From contig NC_135497.1 in assembly GCF_052857255.1 (NCBI RefSeq), positions 549,115,531 to 549,179,530 on the forward strand: a DNA stretch of 64,000 nucleotides, given 5' to 3'. The position numbers and the translations under genes are program-made. Positions 28,209 to 38,868 of the stretch are shown piece after piece; the first letter of the stretch is position 1, and every line of letters starts with the position of its first letter. The notes beneath the pieces are model-generated. The model had not been told where the DNA came from. It worked only from the letters and a program-made list of their open reading frames with translations, and ran no database searches. The DNA is from Amblyomma americanum (Eukaryota; Arthropoda; Arachnida; Ixodida; Ixodidae).

Positions 28209-30424
28209 TGCAGCAGTGTTTTATGGATAAGCCTGAGGCTTATACGGCAGTGTTGCAATAAAAAAAGTTGGCGCGCCTTGGGTGTGGTCTATAGTGTTCA
28301 CATAAGCATGTCTCTCTACGGTGACGATGCTATAGGACGCGAAGATAAAAATCTAGCATGTGTTCTAGAACTCTTCGAGGACAAGCTGTAATTCAGGAAG
28401 GGTTCTGATGGGGTTCAAGCCACAGATTCAAAACTTGGACCTAAGTGTTACTTTGTTGTCTGGGCTTGTGTACTGAGCTCACAAAGAAATTATTTGGTGA
28501 TCCTAAACATCTTCCTGGAAATCAGCGTTGAAGGCGCAGCAAGGGTGTCTGCATCGGTAAAAGAGAGACAATTTTCGATTCTTTTTTCCATTCTTACAAA
28601 ATAAGAATGGTTGGCTCGGGCACACAAACATGTGCATGAAACTATACTGAGAGAAGTGTTAACAACTTATAAAACCACGCTATCATGGCCGAGAGGTGAG
28701 ACCGCATCGCTTTGTTCCCCTTCACTTACTGCGTCCCCGAGCGGACTTCTCGTGGAGGCAGGAAGCGTTTGTGACGTCTGAACAACGTACCCTCGAGATT
28801 GCTGGAATTTTTGCTCTGTGAATTCCGCATAGCAAAAGCAAGGCTGCAATGCATAACGAGGTCCCATTAAACGGGAGAACAGAGGTGGCGGAGTAGTGTT
28901 TCCTAACCGGCTCCGTGGCGAAAGCACTTCTGTACGTTCAGTTGCAATCCCTTGACGCGTTGTTTAGACCGGTGGAAGGTCTTCCTGAAATCACATGTGC
29001 ACTCGGAACCGCGCTGAGCAATGTTCGAACAAGGATACAGACTTTTTATCTTGTTCGGTGAGGATTTGTGCAAGAAAATGCGGCGTTTTAAAAAAATAAA
29101 GGAAAGGATTGGCCGCGTCATGTGTGTGTACACAGGTTGATTCATTCTCGTGTACAGGTGTGTAACAGAGCAGCTTCCTGGCTAACAAAACTAGGAAGTG
29201 TGTCGCCGTGCACGGAAGCGTGACTTTCTTCAAGATAAGCGATTCATCAAGCATAAGATGTCCGTTTTTTATTCGGACATGACCTAATGTCAGATCAAAA
29301 TGGTCGTGTTTCCTCGAGGTGTCCGCGTCGGAGGAAAACCGCGTCCCTAGTGGTGTTTGCGGCTGGGCAGGCAACCCAATTTAGGCCGGCTTCGTTCAAT
29401 CGAACACGCTAATTCTTTTAGATAATTATACAGTTAGTGCAGCGGTGCCGAAATCAAATTTTTCCACTTTAACAGAAGGATCAGCGTCGCTGCTTTGGCA
29501 GGCCTTCTCGCTTAGCAGTGCTTGCCCCTCGTTGATGACATTTAGCTTTAGCATTGAGCGATCCCGCACGTAGCTTTTTTGCTTTATGTATCTCCAGCTG
29601 AGCGTCAACGCGTCGCGGGTCTCTCTGCCTCGCAAATTTTGTCGAAAAAAGCGTCCCAGTCTTAGAGCGTCCCGATATTTTATTATTTTTTAAACAATGA
29701 CCGTAATGAGCTTCCGAATAGTTTTAACGCAGAAATTCAACCAGCTCCCACATTTAGCAGACTGAAGCGAAACCTTCCGAAATTCGTTTGACGGTACTAA
29801 AAAAAGGTAACTTTGCAACCACGAGCGCAGAGAGGGATTGTGACAAACGCCGCCAAAAATGGGCATTCTTTATTTCCGTACGCTTCGTACCACTGAGCCA
29901 CAGCCGTGGCATCCCGCGCTATGATAAGTGCTTGTTGGTAGGAGTTACCTATATCGTCGTCATCATCATCTTCAATCGCTTCGTTCTCTGGTTCGCGGGG
30001 GTCGTGCCGTGAAAGCGTACGAGTGATTAACGATAAAGTAAGACTCGTCTTTGTCGCCTACAGCAGCTTTTATGTAGCCGTAAAAAATAAAGGCGAGAAG
30101 CGGACCATTTCTTGTGTGATGTGCATACTTGCAGTAGTTTTAAGAGCGTGAGCTTCTTCCCTTCAGTGTGCAATTTTCTAAGTCTGAGAAATTCAAGATG
30201 GCAGCCTCCATAGTAAATCAATTTTGCAACCAATTTTGTGATTGACTGGCAACATCATGAGTATATCGAATTGGTGATTGATTGGTTACATCACTTATAA
30301 ATGCAAGATGTCAAATTTGTATTTCCATTGGTGTTCCCTCACTTTAACTCATTCATATCAATTATAGTAAACCACACAGCTAAAGCGCGAACTCCAAGCC
30401 CCCTTGGTTGGCGTACGCGCTCAG
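28209..30424. other. Intergenic DNA without recognisable genes
   Basis: Mixed AT-rich DNA with short frames (28667-28927, 28991-29374 minus) without motifs. I see nothing functional. Confidence 0.4.
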
Positions 30425-30565
30425 CGTCGGCGCTCTTGGCGTACGCCAAAACCGGCCTGCGCATGCGCACTGCAGAAGACGCCAGCGATTCTAGGAGAGG
30501 CGCCGATATCTGTCCGTGCTAGATATCGTCCGTGCTAGATATCCGTGCTAGCGAGCCAGCGCCAG
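30425..30565 (+). repeat. GC-rich interspersed repeat (copy 2) with local duplication
   Basis: Shares GTCGGCGCTCTT, CACTGCAGAAGACGCC, GGCGCCGATATCTGTCCGTG and CTAGATATCG with 19985-20105. Here the CCGTGCTAGATATC unit is repeated two to three times at 30512-30550. Confidence 0.6.
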
Positions 30566-31414
30566 GAACATGGAGATGCATGCCCTTTTTGACGCCCGTT
30601 TCCTCGTACACCAAGAGCGCCGACGCTGCACGCGTACGTACAGGAAGGGACCTTGGAGTTGACACTTAACGCTGGTTACTTCAACGTCTTCCAGACAGTG
30701 ACGAGCCGACATATTTTTTGACAGATGACCGCTCAACGTCGGACAAAGGCGGCGCGGGTATGGCGCGTTAGCCACGACCCGGCTGTTTTCGTTTTCTTAC
30801 TACAACCCAACCAATGAAATGAGTAGGGGAACTGCACAGTATGTCCCCCTTGAACACGTTGGGTGAGAAAAGAAAAAAGAAAAATAGAATTGCAAAGCCG
30901 CCCCCCCCCCCCCCCCCGCTCGGGAAGCTGCCCGGTGTGAGGGGACGGCACACGAAGCGGACAATGAGCGAAGCTTACCGGCGTCTCTTTCCAAAACCAG
31001 GGAGGGAGAATGTAAGAGAAGGAGGAGGCACTCAACTTCATGCGGCGCGTGGTGGCAGCTTTGTGAACTAGCGGCGCATGAACCAGAGTCCTGGCAATGC
31101 TTTGGCGTTTCCTTTTCAGATCTTTCGTATCCTGAAATAGCTTGCCAGTATTCTGTCTAACTGTCCTACCAATACATATATGCATGCATAAATATGTCAA
31201 ATTGTAAATATATATCGGAAAATCAATACATCTGAAGAGCTGCGTTTAAATTTAGCATTACAGAGTATTCTAACTACCACTAATTTTTTGCCTTTATATT
31301 CTGTTTCCAATACATTACCTCGTAGCGAACATTAGCAGTCTTATTTTCGCAGTGTTGCCAACAGCATTCCTTAAACAGTTACTTTATTCTATGACCCACA
31401 TAGGCTATCCATCC
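30566..31414. other. Intergenic DNA with a C17 homopolymer
   Basis: A run of 17 C lies at 30901-30917. Open frames crossing it are low-complexity products. Otherwise nothing recognisable is present. Confidence 0.45.
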
Positions 31415-33730
31415 ACGCCATTACTGTTGTGAGCTATATATACAACCATCATTCATATGTGAACTCACCTGCAAGATCAAAATGCTGGCTACAAACGGTT
31501 GGAGCTGCTGCCTTGGGCTTCAGCAGCGACTGGCCAGGCGGTATTATTGGGGCAGCAGGCACTGAAAGTTGTGTGCAGAAAAGAGTCACTGAAAGCTTCC
31601 AGGCGAATTCAAGCACGGGCATGTCATGCTGATTGGTCAGAGGTTGTTACCATAACGCCAGCTGTTCGCGCTGCTATTTAACGCCTGACCCAAAGCTACA
31701 ATCATCCGCACAAGTCATCCATGGCATTAACATTATGAGGAACATATACAGCCACCATTCAATAACATCTCACCTGCACGATCAAATTGCTGTCTACAAA
31801 CGGTTGAAGCTGCTGCCTTGGGCTTCAGCAGCGGCTGGCCAGGCGGTATTATTGAGGCAGCATGCACTGAAAGTTGTGTGCAGAAAACAGCCACTGAAAG
31901 ATTCCAGGCGACTTCAAGCACCTGGCATGTCATGCTGATTGGTCAGAGGTTGTTTCCATAACACCAGCTGTTTGTGCTGGTATTTAGCACCTGACCCAAA
32001 GCTACAATCATCAGCACAAGTCATCCATGGCATTAAAATTATGAGGAACATATCCAGCCACCATTCAATAAGATCTCACCTGCAAGATCAAAATGCTGGC
32101 TACAAACGGATGGAGCTGCTGCCTTGGGCTTCAGCAGCGACTGGCCAGGCGGTATTATTCAGGCAGCAGGCACTGAAATTTATGTGCAGAAAACAGTCAC
32201 TAAAGCTTCCAGGTGACTTCAAGCACCTGATATGTCATGCTGATTGGTCAGAGGTTGTTACCATAACTCCAGCTGTTCGTGCTGGTATTTAACGCCCGAC
32301 CCAAAGCTACGATCATCCGCACAAGTCATCAATGGCATTAACATTATGAGGAACATATACAGCCACCATTCAATAACATCTCACCTGCAAGATCAAAATG
32401 CTTGCTACAAACTGTTGGAGCTGCTGCCTTGGGCTTCAGCAGCGACTGGCCAGGCTGTATTACTGGGGCAGCAGGCACTGAAATTTGTGTGCAGAAAACA
32501 GTCACTGAAAGTCTCCAGGCGACTTCAAGCACCTGGCATGTCATGCTGATTGGTCAGAGGTTGTTACCATAACACCAGCTGTTCGTGCTGGTATTTAACA
32601 CCTGACCTAAAGCTACAATCATCAGCACAAGTCATTCATGGCATTAAAATCTTGAGGAACATATCCAGCAACCATTCAATAAGATCTCACCTGCAAGATC
32701 AAAACACTGGCTACAAACGGCCGGAGCTGCTGCCTTGGGCTTCAGCAGCGACTGGCCAGGCGGTATTATTGAGGCAGCATACACTGAAAGTTGTGTGCAG
32801 AAAACAGTCACTGAAAGCTTCCAGGCGACTTCAAGCACCTGGCATGTCATGCTGATTCGTCAGGGGTTTTTTACCATAACGCCAGCTCTTCGTGCTGGTA
32901 TTTAACACCTTACCCAAAGATACAATAATCCGCATAAGTCATCCATGGAATTAACATTATAAGGAAAATATACAGCCACCATTCCATAAGATCTCACCTG
33001 CAAGATCAAAATGCTGGCTACAAAAGGTTGGACCTGCTGCCTTGGGCTTCAGCAGCGAATGGCCAGGCAGTATTATTGGGGCAGCAGGCAGTGAAAGTTG
33101 TGTGCAGAAACAGTCACTGAAAGCTTCCAGGTGACTTCAAGCACCTGGTATGTCATGCTGATTGGTCAGAGGTTGTTACCATAAAGCCAGCTGTTCGTGC
33201 TCGTATTTAACGCCTGATCCAAAGCTACAATCATCCGTAAAAGTCATCTTAGCATTAACATTATGAGGAACATATACAACCACCATTCGATAAGATCTCA
33301 CCTGCAAGCTCGAATTGCTGGCTCAGACCCAGTGCTGGAGCCGCTGTCTTGGGCTTTAGCAGCGACTGGCCATGAGGTACTCTCAGGGCAGCAGGCACTT
33401 AAAGTTGTGTGCAGAAAACACTCACTGAAAACTTCCAGGCGACTTCAAGCACTGGCATGTCATGCTGATTGGTCAGTGGTTGTTACCATAACTCCAGCTG
33501 TTCGTGCTGGTATTTAACGCCTGGCCCAAAGCTACAGTCATCCGCACAAGTCATCCATGGCATTAAAATTATGAGGAACATATACAACCACCATTCAATA
33601 AGATCTCACCTGCAAGCTCGAATTGCTTGCTCAGACCATGTGCTGGAACCGCTGTCTTGGGCTTTAGCAGCGACTGGCCAGGTAGTACTCTCAGGGCAGC
33701 AGGCACTGAATGTTTTGTGTGAGAAAAGAG
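31415..33730 (+). repeat. 306 bp tandem satellite array, about 7.5 copies
   Basis: The motif ATGAGGAACATA recurs at 31735, 32041, 32346, 32652 (variant), 32959 (variant), 33263 and 33571, giving spacings of 306, 305, 306, 307, 304 and 308. A partial first unit starts near 31429 and the last unit decays near 33725. Each unit contains GACTGGCCAGG, CATGTCATGCTGATTGGTCAG, CCAGCTGTTCGTGCTGG (a partial palindrome) and TATTTAACGCCTGACC. Most units are open for about 100 codons on the plus strand and about 66 on the minus strand, but each plus frame ends at the same TGA, so I call this a satellite rather than a gene. Confidence 0.92.
31632..31712 (+). promoter_or_regulatory. Promoter-like arrangement in a satellite monomer (repeated in each)
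   Basis: An inverted CCAAT box (ATTGG, 31632-31636) is followed 40 bp later by a TATA-like TATTTAA (31675-31681) and, 28 bp after that, by an initiator-like TCATCC (31702-31707). The arrangement is repeated with the 306 bp period. Whether it is transcribed cannot be told from sequence. Confidence 0.35.
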
Positions 33731-35177
33731 CAAAGGGATGTTTACCAGAGGACTTGAAATACAGAAATGCATTTCAGACCTAATTTTAGAGTTGGGACTG
33801 TCCTTAGTAGTAATTGCTAAAAACAAAACTCGGACGCGAGGGCATCAAATCAGCATTAGTATGTGACGTAAAGTGAATCCTGACTATATACTTATGATAT
33901 ACGACCACACCGATCAAGTGTTAACTGAACAGCCCTTAGTAACATAGTTTCATGAGACATGCAGTGCACGGCATGCTGTACATTACAAGTATATTTCTCA
34001 TGCTGTAAATTGACCTACCACTTTTGATTATAAATGCCACTGCAGTTTGTGCCCCGGTCAATTTAGTCACCAAGGAACAGATTTATGCTCATGTAATGCT
34101 TTGTAGTAAAGGCTGAAGTACCTTGCACTGATGATGTGGACAGCAGAGCAAGTGGTTGACGGATTTCCTCGTGTGCACGAGTTGACACGGGGGGTGCTGT
34201 TGTGAAGCAAGCTGCTTGGAAAGACATCTGCAGTTACAGCAGTGAGGACTTCTGCTTACTCAAAAATAAGACAGGCTCGATCACTGAATTCTAAGTTCTT
34301 GATACGCGAGTACGGAGTTTCAGAACGTGTCTTCGGGTCGGGTATTTTCTTTTCCACCTGCTGCAGTGGTATCATCACCACCACCTTGCTTCTCTGTGTG
34401 TTAGAGCAATGGAACTGTTACATATATGAGGAAAGAGCCTATAATGCACTAGTCATAGGATTGCATGACACTGGTAGCTTTCTTCCAGTTTTGTAGGGCT
34501 GGTGGCAAAACAGCGAAGGCACAGCAGTGGGCTTCAGCTTCTTTATGCCATGCTTCAGATGAATCAGAGGCTCAAACTGATCTGCTGTAAAATGCTCCTG
34601 GAAATTTTAACAAAAAAGGGGTTACTCCCGAACGGATAAGGGGTGCTTGTACAGCTTAGAAATGAGAGAATAAAGCAGCAATAGTTGGCAACGGTTGCGG
34701 GGCTGTTTTTTTTTTTGTACAGTACACGTTTTTCGTGTACAAGATGAGTGCCAATACGGAAATTTTTAAAGGAAACTTGCCCGCTTGAAGGCGACAAATT
34801 TCCCACTCGAAACCGCATTTGCTTTAGACGAAAAGCAGCGAAATGCAGTGACAAAAATTAATTGTGAGAAAGGCGTAGCCCCCCGTTCCTTAAATCCACT
34901 TTTGTGCTGCAACTGCGCCTTCAGCCCGAGTATCATAATCCCTGTTCAGGATCAGCGTCGCGCGCCAATGGCGGGCTCTTTGTATTAAAACCCGTTTATT
35001 ATCGCTCCTGGTTTTTCGGAAGAAAACGTCATGGAGAGGCTCTGTTTGGAATGAGCAAAAACATTTGACACTGGAGCACTGTCGACCAACGAACCTGGTA
35101 TTGGCATGCCACCGTAGAAACAATGTAGCACATGTGTCAATATTTTCTGCATCAGCCCACCCTTAACATTTCCAGCT
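33731..35177. other. Intergenic DNA without recognisable genes
   Basis: A short perfect hairpin (GTACACGTTTTTCGTGTAC, 34725-34741) is present. Short frames (34242-34496 plus, 34564-34854 minus) have no motif. Confidence 0.4.
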
Positions 35178-35522
35178 ATGTCTGACGACCTTTTTGAAGC
35201 AGAGGAAAGAGGAAGAAAATTTCAGACTTACCTCGCAAAGCTTGCAGGACTTATTCGGCGAAATATCGCTCCGGCCGATGCGATCCAACCAAACGTTCGT
35301 ACGCTTCTTGTCGTGTTAACCCGGGGGCACCGAAAAGAGCCCCCTCCCGAGCGCGTCGAACAACCAAAGGCACAGCACACAGTCATGACCCGCGACGGAT
35401 CACTACCCGACCCGCTAGGCAGACGAGTAGTTCGCCACTTTCCTCGAGCAAAAATAGAGGAGGCTATCGCTCGAGTCACAGCGCGGACCAAGCTTCCACC
35501 AAGCGCTGAACAAGTCGGTTAG
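35178..35522 (+). CDS. Unrecognised 114-codon open frame
   Basis: It begins MSDDLFEAEERGRKFQTYLA and contains a basic, proline-containing middle (GHRKEPPPERVEQPK) and ends ARTKLPPSAEQVG. It is rich in Arg and Glu, with no membrane segment or known motif. It is more GC-rich than its flanks and also partly open on the opposite strand (35228-35491), which weakens the case. It lies about 250 bp upstream of the gypsy remnant, but I see no link. It may be a gag fragment, an exon, or chance. Confidence 0.25.
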   Translation: MSDDLFEAEERGRKFQTYLAKLAGLIRRNIAPADAIQPNVRTLLVVLTRGHRKEPPPERVEQPKAQHTVMTRDGSLPDPLGRRVVRHFPRAKIEEAIARVTARTKLPPSAEQVG

Positions 35523-35774
35523 AGGCTGAGAAACAGCTTAGCAGAGTGATGGCACAAGATTAGCTCGAACGTTGAAGTACGCTGCGCCGAGGCGATCGCT
35601 GTTCCTAAACGAGCCGACATTTTTTTCTCCGTGAGAGCAAATACAAAATGGACGCCGACTTCCGGCAGAAAAACGGAAACCGGAACCGGAAAAGTCATAT
35701 GCGGTTACGTAAAAAAGGCGGCGGCGTACTTCAAAGTTTGGGGGTACTTAAAAAAGCGGTAGCGGCAATAGAGG

Positions 35775-37057
35775 GGCTTTAGACCACCTCTGCAACGCCA
35801 AATATTTCTCGTCGATGGACCACAAGAGCGCCTACTAATAAATTGATGTCGACGAAAGAGATCGCGAGAAGACAGCATTAATCAGTCTGGATGGGCTGTT
35901 TGAGTTCAAGGTGATGCCATTTGGTCTCTGTTCCGCACCAGCGACATTTCTGCGAGTAATGGATACAGTGCTGGCAGGCCTGAAGCGGCAAATTTGTATG
36001 GTATATTTAGAGGACGTCGTTGTCTTCGCCTCGAAATTTGAAGAGCACCTCAAAAGATTTCGAACAGTACTAGACGCCATCAAGTCGTCTGGCCTAACCT
36101 TGAAAGCAGAGAACCGTCACTTTGCCTACGAAGAGTTGCTGTTTCTAGGCCACATCGTTAGCAAGGAGGGAGTACGTCCGGACCCGCAGAAAATAACTGC
36201 TATTGAACAGTTTCCACCGCCGGCCGATAATAAAGCAGTGCGCAGATATCTCGGACTGTGCGCATATTGCCAACGGTTTGTGAAAAACTTTTCGCGCATA
36301 GCCGAGTCCCTGACACAACTGCCGAAAACAGACGTGCCGTTTATATGGGAAGCGCCGCAAGCAGAAGCATTCAAGGAACTTCAGCCTCGTTTACAGCCTC
36401 CACCGATTCTCGCGCATTTTGATGAAAACGCCGATACTGAAGTTCATACCGATGCAAGCAGCGTGGGCCTATGTGCCATTCTCGTTCAAAAAAGCGACGG
36501 GCTGGAGAAAGTCATCGCATACGCTATCCGTTCTCTTTCCAAGGCCGAGGATAACTATTCGACAGCTGAGAAGGAGTGCCTTGCTATCGTCTGGGCTACG
36601 TCAAAATTCCGCCCCTACCTGCACGGGCGACCGTTCAAGGTAGTCAGCGATCACCACGCGCTGTGCTGGCTCGCCAATTTGAAGGACCCCTCTGGCCGAC
36701 TCGCTCGATGGAGTCTGCGTCTCCAGGAGTTTGACGTCACCGTCGTTTACAAGTCCCGACGCAAGCACACTGACGCCGATTGCCTATCACTAGCCCCTGT
36801 AGATACACCGCCACCGGACGACGATGAGGACACCTTCCTGGGACCCATCATCCTCAGCTCTTTTGCTCAGCAGCAACGCTCGGACCCCAACCTAAAACGC
36901 CTCATCGAGTACCTGGAAGGCAAGGTTTCTCCACCCCCGCATCATTCAAGCGAGGACTGTCTTCCTTCTGTGTGCAGAATGATGTCATTGTGAAGAACTT
37001 TGCAGCGAGCAAAACAGCCTACCTGCTTGTCTCCGCGAAGAAGTTCTAGCGAAGCAG
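35775..37057 (+). pseudogene. Gypsy RT and RNase H
   Basis: The RT begins CNAKYFSSMDHKSAY, followed by two stops (TAATAA near 35837), then IDVDERDREKTALIS, FEFKVMPFGLCSAPATFLRV and the catalytic box MVYLEDVVVFASKFEEHLKR. The usual YLDD reads YLED, so a catalytic aspartate is replaced. The connection holds FLGHIVSKEGVRPDPQK and RRYLGLCAYCQRFVKNFSRI. RNase H motifs are complete: VHTDASSVGLCAILV, STAEKECLAIVWA, VSDHHALCWLAN and HTDADCLSL. The long ORF is 35911-36993. Beyond it the reading shifts frame toward LREEVLAKQL at 37030-37055. This copy could not support reverse transcription itself. Confidence 0.92.
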
Positions 37058-37190
37058 CTAGGCTCAGTGGAGCCCTGGAATAGAGCCCCAACCTTGCTGA
37101 AAGAGGTCAAGCGTCGACAGCGATGAAGATGAAGACCGAACCGCCAATCTCTTATGAGACCTCAATAAAGTTTCTCTCTCTCTCTCTCTC
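37058..37190 (+). mobile_element. Short retroposed insert with AATAAA and (CT)n tail
   Basis: About 133 bp lie between gypsy coding ...GAAGCAGCTAG and ACACATCACACGACGAGC. The gypsy frame becomes continuous (AKQLDTSHDELTAGH) when it is removed. The insert ends CTCAATAAAGTTTCTCTCTCTC, a polyadenylation signal plus a dinucleotide tail. CTAG at both junctions may be a 4 bp target duplication. It may be the 3' end of a LINE or SINE. Confidence 0.65.
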
Positions 37191-38277
37191 TAGACACATC
37201 ACACGACGAGCTGACAGCTGGACATCTCGGCTTTACTCGCACCCTGCGACGCATTCAAGACAAGTATTACTGGCCCAGACTGACTGCCGATGTCGCACAT
37301 TATGTGGAAACCTGCCGAGATTGTCAGCGACAAAAGAACCCTCCCATACGACCAGCAGGATTTCTGAACCCCATTGAACCTCCCTCAAGTCCCTTTCAGC
37401 AGATCGGCATGGACTTGCTTGGCTCTTTTCCAATGTCAACGTCTGGAAATAAGTGGATCATCATAGCGACCGACTACGTGACCTGCTACGCCAGGGCGAA
37501 AGCCCTACCGAACGGAACAGCAGCAGAAGTCGCCAAAGTTTTCGTGGAGTGCATTCTTCTTCGACACGGCGCCCCCGATGTGCTCATCACGGACAGAGGA
37601 ACAGCATTCACGACGGAACTAACTCAAGCCATCCTGCGTTACAGCCAAACCAGCCACCACAGGACAGCGGCATACCATCTGCAGACCAACGGACTGACCG
37701 AGCGCGTGAACAAAACCATCACCGATATGCTCGCCATGAATGTCGATGCCGAACACAAAACCTGGGATGTGATCCTGCCTTACGTCGTCTTCGCCTACAA
37801 CACCGCAGTGCAGGAGACCACTCAGATGACGCCTTTTAGCCTCGTCCATGGCAGGGAGGCCACTACCGCGCTAGACACCATGCTGCCCAACGTTACAGAA
37901 GAATAAAACTTCGACGCTGCCGCCTATCTTCAACGGGCAGAAGAAGCTTGAAGGCTTGCCCGATTACGGATCAAAGATCTGAGGCCAGACACTACAATTC
38001 ACCAATGAAGACGCAGCGCGGAATACAAATCAGGAGACCAAGTATGGGTTTGGACGCACATTCCCCACCGTGGATTGAGTGAAAAGCTTTTGCGCCGCTA
38101 TTTCGGCCCGTACAAGGTTCTTCGTCGGCTAGGTGAACTGGAAGTCATCCCTGACGCAATGACTGCATCCCAGCGACGCCGCGTACGACCAGAAGTTGTC
38201 AATGTAGTCCGTCTGAAGCCGTATTATGCGCGAATGGAAGCTGCATTTTCATACTCTATTTTCGCAAGATCCATTTA
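37191..38277 (+). pseudogene. Gypsy integrase
   Basis: The zinc-binding domain reads HDELTAGHLGFTRTLRRIQD, KYYWPRL and HYVETCRDCQRQK (HHCC present). The catalytic core has IGMDLLGSFP and IIIATDYVTCYARAKAL, then VLITDRGTAFTTELT and NGLTERVNKTI, giving a complete D,D(35)E set. After NTAVQETTQMTPFSLVHGRE the frame meets a stop at 37904 and further stops near 37950 and 38010. The C-terminal part, QVWVWTHIPHRGLSEKLLRR then YFGPYKVLRRLGELEVIPD, ends at 38277. Core residues are intact but the protein is interrupted. DNA insertion was its role. Confidence 0.9.
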
Positions 38278-38342
38278 GTCTCTTACTAGTCGCATTTTTT
38301 GTTTTAATGCATCAGGTCGATGCTTCATTGAGAGGGAATTAG

Positions 38343-38652
38343 TGTCGCGAATATTTGCAGTTGTTCTTCCTTCTTGAAATCTGCCGCCACGCCACTTTAT
38401 CGATTTGTTTGCAACGCAAGACGCGACTAGATTTATCTCGATTGATCCCATCGAGGGAAAGCTGATTCTGCGTTCTTCCAGAATATTCTAGTAACTTTGC
38501 ACGCTTTATCTCTAAAGTTCGTGATCAGGTTTAAATTTAGCACGATCGAAAGCAGCGGGCATTCTGTTCGACGACCACCGAACACTCTTGTCGCTTCGCC
38601 ACCGCCGAGTGCTTCAGACCATTTTGGGTGCATGTCAGCCCAATAAACAGTT
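38343..38652 (+). repeat. Gypsy 3' LTR
   Basis: Starts TGTCGCGAATATTTGCAG just after a purine tract (GAGAGGGAATTAG, 38330-38342) and ends near CAGCCCAATAAACA, with a polyadenylation signal at 38642. The reverse complement of 56780-56938 shares TTTGCAGT, TCTGCCGCCACGCCAC, GACGCGACTAGATTTATCTCG and CCAGAATATTCTAGTAAC in slightly diverged form. Confidence 0.75.
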
Positions 38653-38655
38653 TTC

Positions 38656-38657
38656 TT

Positions 38658-38721
<64 letters not shown>

Positions 38722-38728
38722 TTATTTA
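38656..38728. repeat. (TTTA)n microsatellite, tail of a minus-strand LINE
   Basis: About 18 tandem TTTA units. Read on the minus strand it is an (AAAT)n tract at the 3' end of the LINE that extends to about 43000, so it is that element's tail. Confidence 0.8.
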
Positions 38729-38868
38729 CTTGTGCATACTGCAGCCGTATTGTGCTATTGCAATGGTGGGTGTGATCAAAACAACGTAGAGAAACAAGGA
38801 GCACAACAATGGCGAACAGCGGAGACAATGAGAGTAGAGAAAAACAACATATGCAAGAAAAGGCAATA

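Larger units (their letters stand above)
35775..38652 (+). mobile_element. Ty3/gypsy LTR retrotransposon, 5' truncated (copy 1)
   Basis: The element begins inside the reverse transcriptase, continues through RNase H and integrase, and ends with a 3' LTR (38343-38652) preceded by a purine-rich tract. Gag, protease and 5' LTR are missing. An inverted copy of the same family lies at 56780-62960. A small retroposed sequence is inserted between RNase H and integrase. Confidence 0.88.

Noticed and set aside
30768..31200. Overlapping frames with poly-Gly or poly-Pro around 30901
   Set aside because: They come from the C17 homopolymer; three frames are open through it and none has a motif.
31415..33730. 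CRISPR-like or protein-coding repeat
   Set aside because: Units are contiguous 306 bp tandem copies without spacers, and each plus frame ends at the same stop; a satellite fits better.
37619..37849. Minus-strand ORF opposite the gypsy integrase
   Set aside because: Antisense shadow of the well-supported integrase frame.
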